NCBI GenBank assembly: GCA_022818135.1
Contig: JAFMSR010000008.1
Span: forward strand, 29,534,613 to 29,598,612
DNA length: 64,000 bases
Direction: 5' to 3'
Source of the DNA: Saxidomus purpurata
Taxonomy: Eukaryota > Mollusca > Bivalvia > Venerida > Veneridae
Under the pieces are notes generated by a model. That model was not told the DNA's origin. It ran no database searches and was given only the letters and a program-made list of their open reading frames with translations. Each line of letters begins with the position of its first letter. Positions within the stretch are counted from its first letter, which is position 1. Of this stretch, positions 22,170-33,357 are shown piece by piece. The position numbers and the translations under genes were made by a program.

Positions 22170-23445
22170 AGGTCTTTACGCTTTATAACGCGAAATAATG
22201 AATAATAACGCATATTAAAGACCTAACAATGTGAAGAAAGGTATAGTTACACGGAATAAATGCATAATAACGCGAAAAAAGGCTCAGTTTTGCGAAAATA
22301 AAGGCGTAGTTACAGGAAAAATAAATGCGCAATAACATGGAATTAAGGCGTAATAACGCTAGATAGAAGCGTATAAACGCTATTCTAACGTAGTACCGTA
22401 TGCACTACCGTATGCCGTCGCCGTTAAAATTGACCATTAAAAACCGTACATACACTCGCAAACAGTTATTCCTATAATGAAAGGTGTAACAACGCGTAAG
22501 AAAGGCGTAGAATTGCGAAAATAAAGGCATAATTAGGCGTAAGGGTGTAATCACGCGAAATAAAGTAGTAATAACGCCTTCTTAGGTATATATAAATCGA
22601 TTTCTGCTTTTAAGACTCACCTTTAAGTAATTCGTCTCATAAGTTGGCATAACACGATTAGTATATAATTAAAGTAAAACTGTTTATATCAGACAAATGA
22701 AATCTTGTACAATTTCGCTAAACTACCGTAGCCCGTCATAGCTGCACACCGCTGATCATTTTTTTCAAGCGCGAAAATATTAAGAAATACGCTGGGATAA
22801 GGTCATTGGAGTAAGGGACATGTATTTGGAAGCCAATTGTGTCAAGGGTTTATGCACGCTTCTGTCTATGCGATGACTCGGGACGTTGACTGGATGAAAC
22901 GAATATGACATCAAATGCAGCGTCATCAATTAATATGCAGTGAAAAATCTATACTATTAGTTTCTTCCATGAGCATGCGGTTCAGATCGAAATATCCGTC
23001 ACCGAGGGCAACTGTTTTGGCGGGAACGAGGCTCTGCCGAGTTCCCGCGAAACAGTTTCCCGAGGTGACGGATATTTCCATCTGAACCAAATATCTCATG
23101 GTAGAAACTTTTTCTTGCATACCATCTTGCACTTAAAAATAGATATTTAAATGCAAACTTATCGAAATGATGCATTTTAATATAAAAACAAACGTTTTTC
23201 AGATGCTGTGTTCGGGAAAGTGACGTCAGATTGTTTATAACGTTACGTCATAAGTAAATCACGAAAGCCATATTACATGGGGGGATGTAATATGGGATTT
23301 TCCAGCACTGGTGAAAACTGCGGATACACCGATCCGGTATGCAAGAATAATATTTTCTACGTTATTATGCCTTGTTTTGCGTTACTACGCCTTTTCGCAT
23401 TTAAGCTTTTTTGCGTTATTACGACTTTGTAATTTTACTCTCAGA
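22170..23445. mobile_element. Second foldback-like structure: inverted 22-bp arrays around a hairpin
   Basis: The left part (about 22170-22580) is a loose tandem array of units of about 22 bp built on 'aaggcgtaataacgcgaaaa'. The right part (about 23345-23440) holds the same units in inverse orientation ('tttgcgttactacgcctttt'). Between them lies a hairpin at 22960-23110 whose arms of about 75 bp share 'gaaatatccgtcacc' and 'ttccatgag' in inverted order around 'ctctgccgag'. No coding frame. Outer ends are not sharply defined and no target duplication is seen. Confidence 0.6.
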
Positions 23446-23619
23446 TGGAGTTAATAAGGTGTCGTAGTAAATGTATTACGTGAATTTTATCATATATTCA
23501 ATTCATATTCTTTATCTAACGGTGGCAATGCCGGCTGGTTTTTAGTAAGAATCTTCAATTTGTTGATAACCCCATCCAAGAAACAAACAAAACGCAGTGC
23601 CTCACTAAAATTTAATGGG

Positions 23620-23790
23620 CACTCCCTACATTTACTATTCTCCAAACATTAGTAATGTATTCCGTTAACGTAAAATGATCAATAAATACAAATTTAAAGA
23701 ACATATATCGACAAATTCCTCATTTTAGCGCAAATATTCAAGGTGGAGACATTCTGTAATAAATTTCTATCCACCAATTGATGGTAGATT
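23620..23790 (+). repeat. Dispersed repeat, copy 2 of 3
   Basis: Shares 'attctccaaacatta', 'gtaaaatgatcaataaat' and 'cctcattttagcgcaaata' with the copies at 17160-17350 and 46980-47150. The last phrase is nearly exact in the 46980 copy. Confidence 0.6.
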
Positions 23791-24091
23791 TCTACAACCA
23801 TAATTTTACATAGAATATTGAATGTTTGACAGTACTTCAACACATTTTAAAAGCTGGTTGTACTGATAATGACTAATATTTTATATATGAAACTATCACA
23901 ACTATTCTATTAGTAGTGTTTAAACTATTCAATTGGCCACCAGTTTAAGGATGTGCCTCTTTAGAGATTAAACCATACATGAACGACAAAATACTAGTAA
24001 AAAAACAAAAATAATATCAAACAGGGAATGCCACGTACCAAAAACGCAGCCTCCCCAAAACGAACCCCACAGCACCCAGAAGTGCACACCA

Positions 24092-24178
24092 CCAACACAC
24101 ACACACACACCCACACACACACACACACACGCACACACAACCACGCACACACACACACACACACCACCAACACACACT
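24092..24178. repeat. (CA)n microsatellite with interruptions
   Basis: About 85 bp of CA dinucleotides with small interruptions. It explains the Val/Cys-rich minus-strand frame over 23968-24198, which is not a gene. Confidence 0.95.
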
Positions 24179-24379
24179 AGCATACAAAGCAAACACACGA
24201 GGACAAAACGAACAATTAGACCTGCATAGATAATTTACTTAATTTTCAACAAGATATCTTTCAATTTACCTAAAATATTTAAATTTCAGGTGGACTTTAG
24301 TGAAAAAACAAGGAAAGTCTAATGCTACTCGCTTTCAGATTTTGGTGAAAAAACACAAGGTTCTGCGAACTGTCTGAAA

Positions 24380-24650
24380 TTAACATATTTTAGAACGAAA
24401 CATCAAATAAAAAAGTTCCAGCATAAATTCCTGTAAAGGATTTTTGTATTTTTCAAACTATTTTAAATTCAAGTATTGACATATAATGTAGCATTGACCT
24501 CAAATAAAAAATTTCGACATATATAATTGAATTGCTATGTAGATTTCTCTTGTGGTGTTAATTCTACCCGTTACTTTTATTGTTAATCATTCGAGAGAAA
24601 TTATTTTTTTACCGGAAACTGTGAGCTAGCAGTTAAAAATGCACATTATA
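24380..24650. repeat. Old relative of the AGCTGCTCGC small element
   Basis: Shares 'acatattttagaa', 'atcaaataaaaa' and 'gttacttttattgtt' with the element at 53510-53771, and ends in a decayed 'gtgagctagcag' terminus. Its left end cannot be fixed. Confidence 0.35.
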
Positions 24651-24840
24651 TCAACCAATAGATAGAGTTCATGAAGTTTATTTAAAAGTTTGTTTCTTTG
24701 AAACTGGCTATCAAAACTCAATTGTAACTGACTCAAATAATATAATGATCACTCTTTCTAATATCTACCCCTACAACCCCTGCCCCGCCCCTTAGGGGAC
24801 TGTAAAATGCTTATTATTTGACAGCTAAAAATAAACATAC

Positions 24841-24943
24841 CTGTTAATTCGTCTGCCTGACATGATATTGTGCACACGACAAAAAGCAACGAGGAACACC
24901 AATAGCTGAAAGGCATATCCTTGCAAACATTCAGCAGCTGCAT
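24841..24943 (-). CDS. First coding exon of a secreted or membrane protein (partial)
   Basis: ATG at 24943, then 34 codons plus one base up to a good donor (CAG-gtatgt read on the minus strand). The encoded start has a hydrophobic core at residues 18-27 (LLFVVCTI type) followed by SCQA, a plausible signal-peptide cleavage site, then DELT. This is how a secreted or type I membrane protein begins. I could not find the next phase-1 exon downstream; it may lie in the repeat-rich interval or in the gap at 13799-14298. Product unknown. Confidence 0.45.
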
Positions 24944-25026
24944 GGTTGTTCAGACACAAGCACAAATAACCTGACTTCTGAACTACATCAGCAAAATTCT
25001 TCTACATCGAATAGTTTCCCGTTTGT

Positions 25027-25078
25027 CACGTGTGATTAGATTTCGAGCCTATCATAGGCTTGTTGTGTTTTTCACGTG
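25027..25078 (+). promoter_or_regulatory. Two CACGTG E-boxes upstream of the signal-peptide exon
   Basis: Palindromic CACGTG at 25027-25032 and 25073-25078, 84 and 130 bases upstream of the minus-strand ATG at 24943. The core suits bHLH factors such as USF/Myc type. Position fits a proximal promoter; function is inferred. Confidence 0.3.
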
Positions 25079-25429
25079 GTATCAATTACCATAACTTGTA
25101 TCGGAGGTATTTTGCCGATATAGAGAAATTACACCTCACTTTAGAATAGATAAATATTCACTTACGAGTAGATATTTTTTATCATTTCGCCATTATGATA
25201 AACCTTTTTTCCATTGAAAAAGGTCAGACTTGACCAACATTTTAAAGTCTTTATTTAGTATCATATGCACAAATAATTGACTAACTCGTACTAATTGACG
25301 TTTTTATTTAAGCAGGCATGCACTGACTTTAAACAAAAACAAAGGTCAATTTTAAAATCTATTTCAATTTGTTCTATGTGGATCTTATACGTACATATCG
25401 CTAGATATCTTACTTTTATGGTTGTTTTC

Positions 25430-26240
25430 CCAGCGTAGCGGGAGAGGATATATTAATTATCTCCGTCAAGGTTTCCAACAGTCCTTAACATGTCCTGTCC
25501 GATCCAATTCTCCTTAACTCCTTCATGAGTTTGATTTAACTCTGGTCAGATGTTCACCTTATAAAGAGGATGTGCAGAGCCCATGAGCCGATCACGCTGA
25601 CTAAACGTCAAGGCCTCAAGTTAAGGTCAGACGTTAGAGACTAACATTTCCTGTTCGCTCCGTATCTCCCTAACCCTTGAAGGATTTTGCTGAAACTCGG
25701 GTCAAATGTTCACTTTATCAAGACTATGTGCAAAACCAATGAGCCGGGCACGCTAGCTCAAGGTCAAGGGCACCATTTAAAGGCCAAACGTTTGAGTCTT
25801 GAAATTCGTGTCCGCTCCATATTTCCTTAACCCCTTGAAAGATATTGATGAAACTCAGATGAAATGTTCACCATTTCCAGAAAATAAGCAGAACCCATGA
25901 TCTGGTCCTAATGGGTCACGGTCACAACTGAAAGATCTGAGTCTTAAATTTCTTGTCCGCTCCCTTTGCATGGTTTTAATGAAACTGTGCTTGAATGTTA
26001 ACCTCATCAAGTTAATATGTTGAACTCATGATCTGGATCGACACCACAACTCAATATCAAGGTCACAGCTTAATTAGGGTCAATGATTAGATTGTGCCCT
26101 CTCAGTATCTCCTAAGAGTTTTGATGAAATTCCAAGCCAATGATCACCATATCGAGATAATGTGTAGAACCCATGATATGATCACACTGACTTTAGGTCA
26201 AGGACACAACTTAAAGTAAAAGAGGTAACTGTCAGTGAAA
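25430..26240 (+). repeat. Degenerate tandem repeat, unit about 150 bp
   Basis: Five diverged units, each with a 'cttgtccgctccatatctcc' type start (near 25490, 25655, 25806, 25950, 26091), then 'gatgaaactc', 'aaatgttcacc', 'agaacccatga' and 'caaggtcaaggtcac'. No coding content. Confidence 0.75.
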
Positions 26241-26299
26241 GCTTGTGTCCATCACATAATGCATCAACACTTATATATATAATATTCTAATAATCGTAG

Positions 26300-27560
26300 A
26301 TGTATTTTTATGCTCCCGAAGGGTGGCATATGAAAATCGCACCTTCCGTCTGTCCGTCCGTCTGTCCGTCCGTCCGTCTGTGCGTCCCCACTTACAAATT
26401 CGTGTCCGGACTGTAACTCTGTCATGCATTGAAGGATTTTAAAACAACTAGGCACACATGTCTAGCACATCAAGACGACGTGTCGCGTGCAAGACCCACA
26501 TCCCTACCTCAAAGGTGAAGGTCACACTTGGAGTATGAAGGTTATGGAATCCTCTATATATGCACACATTCGTGTCCGGACTGTAACTTTGTCATGCATT
26601 GAAGGATTTTAAAATAACTAGGCACACCCGTCTGTCCGTCTGTCTGTCCGTCCGTCTGTGCGTCCCCACTTACAAATTCGTGTCCGGACTGTAACTCTGT
26701 CATGCATTGAAGGATTTTAAAATAACTTGGCACAAATGTCTAGCATATCAAGACGACGTGTCGCGTTCAAGACCCACATCCCTACCTCAAAGGTGAAGGT
26801 CACACTTGGAGTATGAAGGTTATGGAATCCTCGATATATGCACACATTCGTGTCCGGACTGTAACTTTGTCATGCATTGAAGGATTTTAAAATAACTAGG
26901 TACACCCGTCTGTCCGTCTGTCTGTCCGTCCGTCCGTCTGTGCATCCCCACTTACAAATTTGTGTCCGGACTGTAACTCTGTCATGCATTGAAGGATTTT
27001 AAAATAACTTGGCACAAATGTCTAGCATATCAAGACGACGTGTCGCGTTCAAGACCCACATCCCTACCTCAAAGGTGAAGGTCACACTTGGAGTATGAAG
27101 GTTATGGAATCCTCTATATATGCACACATTCGTGTCCGGACTGTAACTTTGTCATGCATTGAAGGATTTTAAAATAACTTGGCACAAATGTCTAGCATAT
27201 CAAGACGACGTGTCGCGTGCAAGACCCACTTCCCTACCACAAAGATCAAGGTCACACTTAGAGTTTATAGGTAATGGAATCCTGTATATATGCATACATT
27301 TGTGTCCGGACTATAACTTTATTATGCTTTGAAGGATTTTAAAATAACTTGGCACAAATGTCTAGCACATCAAGCGGATGTGTCGCGTGCAAGACCCAAG
27401 TCCCTACCTCAAAGGTCAATGACACACTTAGTGATTAAAGTAATGGAATACTGTATGCATGATTACTCTGTCATGCATGGAAGGATTTTAAAATTACATA
27501 GCACATTTATTGAGCACATGGAGAGGACACAGACTGTGAGGCACCTCTTTCGGGGGCATT
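26300..27560 (+). repeat. Tandem repeat, unit about 280 bp, with GTCC-rich start
   Basis: Three good units start at about 26338, 26630 and 26905 with 'gtctgtccgtc' runs, followed by 'acttacaaattcgtgtccgg' (26391, 26669 and a near copy at 26951, so periods of 278 and 282 bp), 'catgcattgaaggatttt', 'catcaagacgacgtgtcgcg' and 'aggtgaaggtcacacttgg'. Each unit holds two related halves. More diverged copies continue to about 27560. The first three units are over 95% alike by eye, so the array is recent or homogenised. Confidence 0.9.
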
Positions 27561-27885
27561 CGTCACTTGTGACGGACAGCTCTTGTTCATATGAAATGTC
27601 TAAAATATGAAATCATGAATAACACTCAGTTTGGGCTATAATTTATTAAATTATGATTAAAGTAATTAGCAAATGCATAAATAATGATTAAGCCTGATTA
27701 CTGAGAAATATTGATCGATTATTTATCATCATGCTTATTTTTGATGATTACCCCAAGTCTGATGAATGTGTTAATGTTTGTGGCGGTAAATGCTCAAAGG
27801 ATGCATATTGTACCAAAAATTGACATAATCAATATGTGCCAAATTTATTATGTGTACATGTATAAAACTTTCTGTTCTGATTCAG

Positions 27886-27968
27886 ATGCAGATGCTCTTA
27901 AAGTCCAAGGATCACAATTACAAGTAGCTCTTATTTTACCAAGAAAGATGTCTTACAAGCGGAAATGA
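27886..27968 (+). CDS. Probable last coding exon, function unknown
   Basis: A strong acceptor (ttctgttctgattcag, ending 27885) opens a frame that, with two bases completing a split codon, reads 26 residues and stops at TGA 27966-27968. The C-terminus is LILPRKMSYKRK, a basic tail. Sequence after the stop looks like a 3' untranslated region and has an AATAAA at 28501-28506. The frame is also open back to 27711, but that part is not protein-like. Upstream exons are not seen; the tandem arrays at 25.4-27.6 kb separate it from any partner. Confidence 0.35.
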
Positions 27969-30900
27969 CCTTTGTGTGTACCAAAATCTTTCCCAACTTT
28001 TTAAATTGATGCACGTAGTGGGAATATAGTGCATTATTTTTTTCATTGATATTGCAAAAATTAAGAAAGGCTTTCTGTTAACTCTTTTTTATGAAAAAAT
28101 GACTTGAATATAATGGTCAAAATTGTTCTAGAGTAAACAGAACATGGAACATTATCCTATCAGTGAATTTAATTTTTCTAAATCAGTAAAATCAGTGTGA
28201 TCCTGGGACTTTAACAGCATTTCATCTTTTTAAAGTTAGTTGTTTTATTCAACCATTTTGAAAAACCAGTCATTTTTTACCATTGGTTTGTTCTATATTA
28301 GACAATTTCATCCTAGTGTTGCTCAAAGATCATGGCAGGTTGTGCTATAAAATTTCCTCTATTAACAATTTGTTTCTATACATCAAGTCATCACAGTCCA
28401 AAACTTCTCATTGCAAGTGATGCTTGGCTAGAATATACAGCTTATCTAACCAATCTGAAGTCAGACATTCACATCTGGACTATACTGATTTTAATTTGTA
28501 AATAAATGTAATGATTTCATTGCTTTATGACTGTTTTGTTTTATTTGTTCAATTTTAGTTACGCTTGTCTAAGTTAAAAAAGCAATGCCCATTCTTTGTT
28601 AAAGTACGGAGCTAGACGCGGGGTTGACGAAATCAGAATGACTTTGATAATATGTGTTTTCCTTATCCCAAGCTATAATTCATTCGTACCATATCAGCTT
28701 AATGTCACTCTCTTTACTTGAAGGATTGAAGTAAAACGATAAAATAGTGCAAACATGTTTCTGTCGATGTAATAAACAATATTAGACATTGACATTGACA
28801 TTTAACAATTCCCCCTACTTAAATCGACAAGTACCCTCATAGTGATACTAAAAGCAATTATCGTCGTCAGGAAGTAAGCGGTGAAATATTTTATCTTCCT
28901 TGTCAGTATGAAGTGTTCTAAAACTTGGCAAATGGAATTATCAAAATGAGGTAAACTCTTTATGAAATGCTTTGAGTTTATTTTTAAATAAAAACTTAAA
29001 ACTTACATTTATTAATCAATGTATCCATATAATAATTTATAAGCCTCAATATACGTAACAAATATAGGTGTATCGGCATTCTTACTACAATGTTAAACAG
29101 ACGTTGAAACAGACCTTGTCATTCAACTTTCATCAAGATTGGCTTAGTTTCTTCAGAGTTATTGCCCTTCAACTGTTATTTTCTTCTATATTCAATATGA
29201 AACGTTAAAATTCTATTTCACTTGAACCGGCTATCAAAACTTAAAAGTAAAAATGGCTCAAAAAAATAATTATCACTCTTTTATCTACACGCTGCCCCTT
29301 GATTCTTTTATAGAATTGAAGCCCTCAAAGGAGCGTAGCGCATTTCTCAAATATTCCATATAAAAACTTAAGATTTTTTTCTTTTCTGAAACTAATAGTG
29401 CTGATCCCATTTAACTTACAACAACATAGTTCTGTGTGACTGTAAGATGCAGAAAAAGAATTTACCCTCTGAGATGAGGCCCAAATAGGGTGGTGTAATT
29501 TTAAAACATCTTTTCTTTCTGAAAATGCTTGCCAGAATTTGATTTTGTTTGACACAAATAATCAATTTTGTATTCTCTAACAATGGTGAATTTAAAAACT
29601 GGATTTTTATATAAATGAGGCCCTTAAGGAGATTTAGTCCTTTCTTACATAATTATTATATACAGAAACTGACGAAGTCATGTTGTCTGAAACTTGTAGT
29701 ACTGGTTTGATTTAACTTACAACAACTAAGTTCTTTATGAAATTAAAAAAATAATCATCTCCTTGGCCCAGTGGTAAGAGGAACTTTTAAAAAAAATTCT
29801 GAACCTGACAAACCAATACACTTCCCAGTTGATCTATTTCAGTTTTTTTGTTTCGTTTGGCGGGGGATATCAATTCGCTGAATATGTTTGTTACCTGTTA
29901 AAAAGGACTGTTTGTTTTGTAATTGTGTTTGATTTATACTATGAAGATTCAACCGAAAACTCGTTTAACATGACTGAAAGCTGATGTAAAATTTCAATAA
30001 AATAGCTTTTTAAATTTATTCAGTTATTCAGTATTTAAATTTACACAGTTTTGTTGTAAGCAGTAAATATCAAATGATACAACACATTGGTATCACACGC
30101 ATTCCAGAACCTTTTCGTTGACGTGTTCACACTCAATTTCAGCAAAGCTATCAATGTTCTGATAAATGTGATTGTTTTCATCTAGTGCTAGATTAGCTTT
30201 CTTTGCTAAATTAGATTTCTAACTATGATAAACTCAGTAGTAATGTATTTATAGCTAGGTACAGGCGTTCATCTCATGTTTTACTAATCTGCGTGTGCAA
30301 GTATGTGCGTGTGCGGTTGTGCGCGCTTTTGTCGATTTTTATGAAATACACTCCAGTTTCTTTAGCAGATATTATTATACGTGGCTTTATAAAACCGAAT
30401 CAATATTCTTATACTACCATCAATGAAATCATTTATTGATAACCGTCCAAAATCCATTATCTGCCATAAGAGTTTGAAAGAAAATCAATTTCATTTATGA
30501 GAGGTTTTCGGAAGCGCTCCCGGTGTTCTTGTATATGTAGTATATGATAGGATTTACAATAAATGTATACACGTTTGTCAAAATATTCATGTGATGACAC
30601 ATGTCCTCTCAAATGGGACCACTTACAACAAATAAATACATTGTTCTTACATCATTATACAAAAATGGAAAACTGACGAACCCACAACTCATGCTCGGAC
30701 GATTAAATCATTTTATAAATATGACACATTTTTGCACAAGGATGTCACAAGATAAAAATTTATTGTTTTAAAGTACAACGGAAATGTATATTTCCGTAGT
30801 ACATTAAACCCTAGTAGGGTGAGAAGCTTAAATGGCCTTGGTTTATTTTGTTTACATAACCGTAGCTGATATTTTCATCAAACTGAACAGACTTTAATCA

Positions 30901-32984
30901 GTTGGAGATATTGAATATGTCTGCAGTTTCGTTTAGAGATGAACTTTACTGTTCTATTAAATGCCCGGGGAAAAATTCGCCATGGCGAATTTAGATTACT
31001 TTAAACATATCTGATATTTTTTCGGCGCAGCCGTATTAAGCTCGTTTTTGGCCGGAACTTTGGAACCCTTCAACCGCCAATGAAATGACGATTAGAATGT
31101 GTAACATTTTTTGAAATGAGATATTTGCGCAGTAAGGCACCTTCTGATTGATTAATACTGGGTGCATAGAATGACCAAAAAAGACTGAAAAGGAACCGAA
31201 AACAGTGTATTCAGACCGAATTTTGTTTCAAAAGATAATGTATAATTTAAAATCTAAGTTTTAAATAAAGGAAGGAGTTTGTAAATAGTGAATAATCAAT
31301 CAGTACGTCTAGCGATATAATATTATCTGTTTAGAAAAATAAATTGTTTTCGGTCTGCATAAACTGTTTGTTGGTCTTTCTCGGTCTTTTTCGTTTTTTG
31401 GGGTGTTTTCACCGGATAATACCGAATGAATATAGACAATAGAATACTCTTGCGTTTTAGTCTTTCTTGAATGGGTTAATAATTTAAGTACGTAAATAAT
31501 TCATATATATCAACATAATATTTTGTTACCTCCAAATTAATGTTAAGTGTAGAGTATTATTACTGTCTAGGTCAGTAAATAACGGTCAATAATTCGAGCA
31601 GCATATTTATAAGAAAAACAAGGATTAATTTTGTTGTTCATTGCTTCAAAATCTATCCTCCTACACGTGACCCGCATACATGCTTACAGCGGCTATACCA
31701 AATATTGAATATTTACTTGTAGAGTGATACATTTTGAAGCAATGGAATTTGTGTTTATCACGGTTTGATTTCTAGTAAATTTGGACACAACAGTGATACT
31801 AGATTAAATTTATATACTAAATAGGTTTTCATTAAAATATTATTAAACACAAAAAATTACAGAGGATTTTCCAAGTGCTTCGTTATTGCGCCGACTATCT
31901 TTTTTAAAGGTAGATCTTGTTATTTATTTAGTCATTTTAAGCAAGCATGGCAATTCTAAACACTCATCTATCTGTATCGTATAAAATGACAGACACTGTT
32001 TCGAAATACCGTATTTAGAAGGAATTTCGTCGTAGCATCAAAAAAAAAATTTTAAGTCAGGTGATCGCAAGGTCGAATGTAACTTTTAACGAAGACGCTA
32101 ACATACATATTTTATTCTAATGTATCATAATTTGATTTTCAATGTAATATTAATATCATTACTAAAATTGTGCATGATGATGGCACACCCTAATATATAC
32201 CGTGTCATTTACCGGTACACCCACATACAGGAGTTCTGCATATACAAGAATAATATTCATGTTCTTTGGTCATATTGTATACAATAAAGGGTTCTAACTC
32301 ACAACAAACCTTAACTTTATATCTCTCCAATAAATGTCCTGCAATTTAAGCACCGTTGAATTTAACATTTGATATTGTGTACGTCGTGGTATTTATTTAC
32401 ATACTATTCCAGAAAAAACTTTATGGTTTAACTTCTAACTCCTATAGCTTCCTCACGTGCCTACACTTTTCCAAAAAAAGAGAAAAATATTAAAATGCCA
32501 AATATGCAATGATAATGATTGGGGTAGGGAGTAGGCCTATATGGGTCTTAACAATATTGTGAACCTGTATAAAAGCGAACTACATGTATTTCGTTATTGT
32601 AACAATACTTTATTAACAAAATCAATGGTATTTAAGAAATAGTTCGATGAGATACAGTTGCAAAAGTAACCTGGAGTAGGACTTCGTTCAATAAAGATTT
32701 TTGGTTTCTCGAATTCAATTTGTTAATATCAGTATAAGCTACGACCATTCATGATCCCCTGGAATTGGCAGTTCTAGTTTTTTTCTCTGCTATTGACGAA
32801 ATTCGTGACGCAATGTGTTTCAACTGAAACATAGTCGGATTGAAATTACACGGATTTTAACGATTTATAAAACATACAATCATCTTGCTACTCTTAACAT
32901 TGTTTGCATGTTCAAATTTTATTTCTTGTTAGATCTATAGTTATAGACCGCGAGAAAAATGTTTTACTTGTAATGCACGTTTCA
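27969..32984. other. Long stretch without a recognised gene
   Basis: AT-rich. A perfect Pol III A-box match (tggcccagtgg, 29764-29774) may mark a SINE fragment, but no B box follows. A perfect 20-bp palindrome centred on CCATGG lies at 30973-30992. Sequence at 31150-31200 and 31350-31440 carries 'gaccgaaaaagacc' type motifs in opposite orientation, also seen at 42.77 and 43.4 kb. Short frames lack support. Confidence 0.4.
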
Positions 32985-33145
32985 AACAAGAGTTGTATGC
33001 GGCACGTCGTCTTGATGTGCTGCACTTTTTTGACATTCAAGTTATTTCTAGAGCCTTCAATGCATAACAAAGTTACAGTCTGGAAACGAATATGTGCATA
33101 ATATTATACAGGATTCCATTACCTTTAAACTCTTAATAGTCCAGC
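32985..33145 (-). repeat. Single diverged copy of the 280-bp tandem unit
   Basis: The reverse complement matches the 26.3-27.5 kb array: 'cacgtcgtcttgatgtgct', 'ccttcaatgcataacaaagttacagtc' and 'ggattccattacctt' appear in inverse order. An isolated dispersed copy. Confidence 0.65.
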
Positions 33146-33357
33146 AAGACTTGTGAGCCTCAAAAATGCTATAATGGACAAAATTCATATAGAAATGAAA
33201 CTTTTGTTTTCTGAAAGTTCAATGTATGTAGTATCCATAACACAAAAGTCCCAAAAGTCCCTGCCTGGAAAACTCTACAATCTAAGATGGCTGCCAAGAT
33301 GGCCGCTGTACGGAAAAAAAACTGTCACACACAAGTGCTTACAAGTATCGCATTTTC

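Noticed and set aside
23968..24198. Val/Cys-rich frame
   Set aside because: Translation of the CA microsatellite.
29764..29774. Pol III A box (tggcccagtgg)
   Set aside because: No B box within 100 bases and no tRNA fold; too little to call a SINE.
30973..30992. Perfect 20-bp palindrome AAATTCGCCATGGCGAATTT
   Set aside because: Could be a protein-binding site but stands alone with no nearby gene; noted only.
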